NCBI GenBank assembly: GCA_019828595.1
Contig: JAHQRK010000002.1
Coordinates: 3,720,001-3,784,000, forward strand
Length of the DNA: 64,000 nt
Source of the DNA: Aphanomyces cochlioides
Lineage: Eukaryota; Oomycota; Saprolegniomycetes; Saprolegniales; Verrucalvaceae
Direction: 5' to 3'
In this document: positions 60,727 to 64,000 of the stretch, in pieces
Layout: each line of letters opens with the position of its first letter
Position numbering within the stretch: position 1 is the first letter of the stretch
Translations under genes and position numbers: made by a program
The notes under the pieces: generated by a model
Databases searched by the model: none
Told to the model about the DNA's origin: nothing
The model's input: the letters and a program-made list of their open reading frames with translations, nothing else

Positions 60727-60777
60727 AGGGGTGAAGGGTTTAAGGGGTTTGAGACTTTTGGGGTGAAGGGGTTCATT
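60727..60777. promoter_or_regulatory. GGGGTGAAGGGTTTAAGGGG motif cluster
   Basis: Repeats of GGGGTGAAGGG(G)TT and GGGTTTAAGGGGTTT lie about 55-105 bases upstream of the ATG at 60831 and 30 bases upstream of the prefoldin-like gene start (60697), i.e. in a divergent promoter. The cluster is the inverse of the CCCCTAAACCCTTCAC cluster in front of PRPF6. Confidence 0.4.
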
Positions 60778-60830
60778 AGTATTCGGACATCCGGATAACA
60801 AAGTTGAATCTTTCGCAACGGCTCACAACG

Positions 60831-61136
60831 ATGGCCGAGACGAACAAGATCACGATCTCGGTTGATAAGACGGTGGCGATATGCGTGCTCGTCGTCATGG
60901 GCATCATCGTAGCGTTCATTTTTCTCTCCACTGTGTGTCACTGTCTGCGTGGATCAAAGAAGAAGCCGCGCTATTCTCAACGTGTTGTTATGTTCGACGA
61001 ATCGATCGGGCAAAACCATCACGACTACTTGGATCCGTTCTTAGACCCTCCCGACTACGAACAGCCCCATGGAGAACTAAAGCCGCCAGCGTATCACGAG
61101 CTGCCATCAGCACCGCCGTTTGAACATGACGTATAA
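60831..61136 (+). CDS. Small single-pass membrane protein with two PPxY motifs
   Basis: Single exon, 101 aa. A short N-terminus (MAETNKITISVDKTV) is followed by one membrane helix (AICVLVVMGIIVAFIFLSTV), a CHC plus basic stop-transfer segment (CLRGSKKKPR) and a 60-residue cytosolic tail. The tail contains PPDY and PPAY, consensus ligands for WW domains of NEDD4-type ubiquitin ligases, and ends PSAPPFEHDV; PSAPP resembles a TSG101-binding P(S/T)AP motif. This combination is typical of adaptors that recruit ubiquitin ligase and ESCRT machinery to endosomal membranes. I know no named ortholog. Confidence 0.65.
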   Translation: MAETNKITISVDKTVAICVLVVMGIIVAFIFLSTVCHCLRGSKKKPRYSQRVVMFDESIGQNHHDYLDPFLDPPDYEQPHGELKPPAYHELPSAPPFEHDV

Positions 61137-61662
61137 GACAGATATGAATATTGCAACAAAAGTGCCTAGGATATCGACGATCCAAGATCGTTGCAATGAC
61201 GGCAGTGCCTCCCTTTTGCCTGAGACTACCCCAAGATGTAGATGCATACGTAGATGGTCCTATGTTGGATGTAAATAGAGCTACCTGACAACTGTCTGCG
61301 AACACGTTAGAGGCACTAAACAGCTCTCTTTCTCTCATCGATGACAACATACGTCTTCGGTCTCCAAGCGTTCCCATGGTGGCGTATCACATGCGGAGCA
61401 TCAGGGTCAATGTACTACATCTTAGTCCTGCAAGCCACTGCCTAAAATCTCTTTATCGGCGCGTTTGCTTGGAGAATGCTTCAGTTCCTGAATCGTCATG
61501 GACAAATTCGTTGAAGGCACAACTTACTTTACACTTTACATACTTTGTATAGTTTACGTATAATGTAAAATGTAAAGTAGATGTAAAGTAAATAAATCAT
61601 TTACTTGACGACCATGAACATTCTTATCCCACACGGATTGTCCAGTGCAGGACCAACGAAGA
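61137..61662. other. Intergenic region with an AT-rich CTTTACA palindrome
   Basis: No gene was recognised in this 526-base stretch. At 61523-61592 there is an imperfect inverted repeat made of CTTTACA(T)/(A)TGTAAAG units, about 70 bases upstream of the transporter ATG (61663). It is likely part of the transporter promoter. Confidence 0.4.
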
Positions 61663-62991
61663 ATGACTGGAAAGCCACTCGAAGCCGCACCGTCGCTTCA
61701 AGTGGAGGATGCGACCGACACAGTACAGACAGTGTTGGTGCGCTCGCACCGCTTTGCTCTCTACAAGTACTCGTGCCTCATCCAGTGCTTTCGTGTCCCA
61801 GCTCAGCCGTCGACAAGTGCATTCCTCATGGTGTTCTACTCGCTTGGCCTCGTCGTTTGCTTTGGCGCGTATGCGTACGTTCTTGAGCGGCTTACAATTG
61901 ATGGCCATGGCCCAAACGAGATTGTCTTGATGCTTGTATGCTGCGTGATCTATGCTATTCTGTCGTATGCTGGCAAAATGTTGGCCCGTGAACTGGTCGA
62001 TACCGCGCCATGGTACGTCTTTGTCTTGCTCTCATTCACGACATTTTGCTCGACGTTTCTTTCGACATACTCGTTGCGATACGTGTCGTATATCTTTCGC
62101 GTGCTTGGAAAGACGTGCAAGCCGATTCCAATCATGATGATTGGTCTCCTCTTGGGCAAACGCTACCCGTTGCGCAAGTACATCAGTGTGGCCTTGGTCA
62201 CAATCGGGGCCATCCTCTTTTTCATTTACCAGTCGAAGACGTCACACAAGCACGTTGAACCCCAGAACAACTCGACAGCAGCTCTCCATGTCGACACGGC
62301 CTACACAGTTCCCCACGCTAAGATTGGTGCTCTACTTTTGCTCATCTCGCTCTTCTTTGACGGCGCCACGGGAGCACTCGAGGAGAAATACATGACGCAG
62401 TACCAAATGGGTGCTTTTACAATGATGCACAAGATCAATGTCGTCTCGGCAGCGTTTGCGCTTGGCTTGATCTTGGCTACGTCTCAAGAAGAAACGTTGT
62501 TTCACATGGTCGACAACTTGTCAGTTAGCCGCGATCTTTTGCTGCTCGGTATCTCGGGTGGGTTTGGTCAAATGTTCATCTTTCTCATGATTTCGCGCTT
62601 TGGAGCCCTCATGACGAGCGTAGCTGGCACAGCGCGCAAGATTTTGACGCTCTGCGTGTCCATTCTGGCCTTTGGCCACGTCCTGACGTCCATGCAGTAT
62701 CTTGGGCTTGGCATTGCTGTCGCAGGCATGTGTATCAACTTATTGCGGGGATCCAAACCACCGCCTCCGAAAGTTGAAGAGGACGAGGAAGCCAAAGGCC
62801 TGCTGCAAGTCGACGACGATGACGACAGTAGCAGCCATGAAGGCGACGACGAAGAAATCTACGAAAACAAGCTGCCCGATGAGCCTCCGAACGCCGTTGT
62901 GTTCCATGATGTTCGAGAAAGCCTCGTTGCCAAAGAAGACGACTACGGCATGGCTATTGACATAGCCTTCCGTGCCACAACTGCTGTCTAA
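61663..62991 (+). CDS. SLC35B-type nucleotide-sugar (UAA family) transporter
   Basis: Single exon; I use the first ATG (61663), giving 442 aa. About ten hydrophobic helices are visible, from FLMVFYSLGLVVCFGAYAYV to YLGLGIAVAGMCINLL. The signature VLGKTCKPIPIMMIGLLLGK followed by RYPLRKYISVALVTIGAI is typical of SLC35B1/UAA transporters, which exchange UDP-sugars, ATP or PAPS across ER or Golgi membranes. The C-terminus is a long acidic cytosolic tail (EEDEEAKGLLQVDDDDD), unusual for the family, and lacks the common KKxx retrieval signal. The stop is 19 bases from that of the next gene on the opposite strand. Confidence 0.85.
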   Translation: MTGKPLEAAPSLQVEDATDTVQTVLVRSHRFALYKYSCLIQCFRVPAQPSTSAFLMVFYSLGLVVCFGAYAYVLERLTIDGHGPNEIVLMLVCCVIYAILSYAGKMLARELVDTAPWYVFVLLSFTTFCSTFLSTYSLRYVSYIFRVLGKTCKPIPIMMIGLLLGKRYPLRKYISVALVTIGAILFFIYQSKTSHKHVEPQNNSTAALHVDTAYTVPHAKIGALLLLISLFFDGATGALEEKYMTQYQMGAFTMMHKINVVSAAFALGLILATSQEETLFHMVDNLSVSRDLLLLGISGGFGQMFIFLMISRFGALMTSVAGTARKILTLCVSILAFGHVLTSMQYLGLGIAVAGMCINLLRGSKPPPPKVEEDEEAKGLLQVDDDDDSSSHEGDDEEIYENKLPDEPPNAVVFHDVRESLVAKEDDYGMAIDIAFRATTAV

Positions 62992-63010
62992 CTTGGAGTA
63001 TTTATTTACT

Positions 63011-63916
63011 TTAACATGCATCGCTGCTTGACGTAGCTCCATAAGTCGTTGGCACTGGCAATGAGTTCGCGAGGGAAATCGATGGACCACGCCACCATTT
63101 GTGCAACACGAGGAAGCAAAAGAGTCCTCCAAAGACGAACGCACCGACGGTGGCCATGACTTCGAGGGCATAATGCTCGCCATAGCGCACGACGTCGCTT
63201 GAGACGTAGATCCACTTGTCGGCGCGGTTCTTGGATGCAATGCCAAACAAAGTCCACAACGCGACGCATGCAAACGGCACGTCGCCAGTGCCAATCAGGA
63301 TAATGCTGTTGGCCAAGACCCACATGCCGCACCAAAAAATGTAGATGGCCATTTCATGGATGCCCCAATTTTCAATCAGGATGTTGAGCGCAATTGTTGA
63401 TGCGGCGCACACCCACGCCCAGTAGATCGTGAAAGGGACGCGAATGCACCAAAAGTCGACTCGGGACGTCGACGGAAAGACGTGGCCTGCGTTGGAGCTG
63501 GCCAAAATCGACGTGATAAGGATTGGTTCAATGTTGTCTTCGACGTACAAATACGCGCCAAAGAGAACGAGCCAGCTCACAAAGATGGGTACAAATGACC
63601 AGCTCGTGTAGCCAGCCACAAACATCTCCATCCACAGCGTCGATCCAATGGAGCTGACCAAGAAGAAGCCGTAGAGGAGTTGAATGCGCGGCAACGTTTC
63701 ACTTGGACGAATCCACTCCTTGACGAGAAAAACAAGCATCCACGTGTAAATGATTCCCCAGATCGCAAAACTTCCATCGGCAGGCGTGAGAAGATTGGGC
63801 AAGTCGTGGGCAGCTTTTTGAATGTCCTTGGAGATCGTATGCACGGCACTGCGCCACATAAAGACAGCATACGCCAGCGTCATGCCCACCCGCCATGCCT
63901 TGGTCGTGTCCATCAT
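63011..63916 (-). CDS. TspO/MBR-related seven-helix membrane protein
   Basis: Single exon, 301 aa, start at ATG 63914-63916 (a second ATG follows immediately). Seven or eight hydrophobic segments are visible. The early motif LLTPADGSFAIWGIIYTWML matches the FTPAxxxFSIWGxIY block of tryptophan-rich sensory/TspO-like membrane proteins, and many tryptophans are conserved in the helices (VDFWCIRVPFTIYWAWVCAA). The function of the eukaryotic family is poorly defined (ligand sensing or transport). It is convergent with the transporter gene. Confidence 0.75.
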   Translation of the reverse strand: MMDTTKAWRVGMTLAYAVFMWRSAVHTISKDIQKAAHDLPNLLTPADGSFAIWGIIYTWMLVFLVKEWIRPSETLPRIQLLYGFFLVSSIGSTLWMEMFVAGYTSWSFVPIFVSWLVLFGAYLYVEDNIEPILITSILASSNAGHVFPSTSRVDFWCIRVPFTIYWAWVCAASTIALNILIENWGIHEMAIYIFWCGMWVLANSIILIGTGDVPFACVALWTLFGIASKNRADKWIYVSSDVVRYGEHYALEVMATVGAFVFGGLFCFLVLHKWWRGPSISLANSLPVPTTYGATSSSDAC

Positions 63917-64000
63917 ATACAGTATTCCTCCAGCGGCAAAAGTTGAAATGTTGAATTTGGAAAAAAGTGGAGCTGTGCAAAGAACCTACCCCTGCACCCC
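63917..64000. other. 5' flank of the TspO-like gene
   Basis: The last 84 bases of the window lie upstream of the TspO-like start. They contain no coding frame and should belong to its promoter. Confidence 0.3.

Noticed and set aside
1..64000. tRNA, rRNA, CRISPR or bacterial operon signals
   Set aside because: A reading for GGTTCGA-type tRNA arms, rRNA cores, and direct repeat-spacer arrays found none; the window is nuclear eukaryotic DNA.

Overview
This window is nuclear DNA from a flagellate-forming eukaryote, most likely an oomycete of the Saprolegniales type. The evidence is indirect: very short GT-AG introns (37-54 nt, often with a CTGAC/CTAAC-like branch site 10-20 nt before the AG), tightly packed genes, an axonemal dynein, an LRR plus EF-hand-like protein of the kind abundant in stramenopiles, and PIF/Harbinger- and MULE-type transposons. 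No organism name can be proven from the sequence alone.

Layout. 1-12.3 kb is housekeeping: a partial coiled-coil/membrane gene (+), a small zinc-ribbon-like gene (-), the spliceosome factor PRPF6 (-), a CSB/RAD26-type SWI2/SNF2 ATPase (-), an E2F with two DNA-binding domains (-), and a 72-aa copper chaperone (+). 12.3-22.4 kb is one giant coiled-coil gene (-, eight exons, about 3247 aa). 22.5-32.7 kb is the accessory part: a PIF/Harbinger-type transposase with a divergent partner gene, then an LRR/EF-hand-like gene (-) whose last coding exon is split by a complete MuDR-like MULE (26048-29184). The MULE has long terminal inverted repeats, a matching 7-8 bp target duplication, an intact six-exon transposase and a spliced second ORF on the opposite strand. 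32.8-40.5 kb holds an unrecognised multi-exon gene (-), the nucleolar MIF4G/MA3 protein NOM1/SGD1 (-) and a POT1-like telomere-end protein (+, about a dozen small exons). 40.8-46.0 kb holds a secreted/vacuolar C69 dipeptidase (-), an F-box-like protein (-) and an RNF170-like membrane RING ligase (+). 46.1-60.3 kb is a full DNAH10-type inner-arm (I1 beta) dynein heavy chain (+, about 4630 aa). 60.3-64 kb holds a tiny four-exon prefoldin-like gene (-), a small PPxY membrane protein (+), an SLC35B-type nucleotide-sugar transporter (+) and a TspO/MBR-like 7-TM protein (-).

Many genes were assembled here by joining exons at GT-AG sites where phase and protein-family similarity agree; several were invisible as single open frames (copper chaperone, POT1, prefoldin-like gene, 3' half of RNF170, last exon of PRPF6). 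Apparent lesions are reported separately: a one-base frame break in the CSB-like N-terminus, one in the LRR gene, and an in-frame TAG in the RNF170-like gene. These may be mutations, assembly errors or unrecognised introns.

The strongest discovery is the MULE: its precise insertion into an open frame, convergent two-gene layout and small ubiquitin-protease-like second ORF suggest a recently active autonomous element with an unusual accessory protein.
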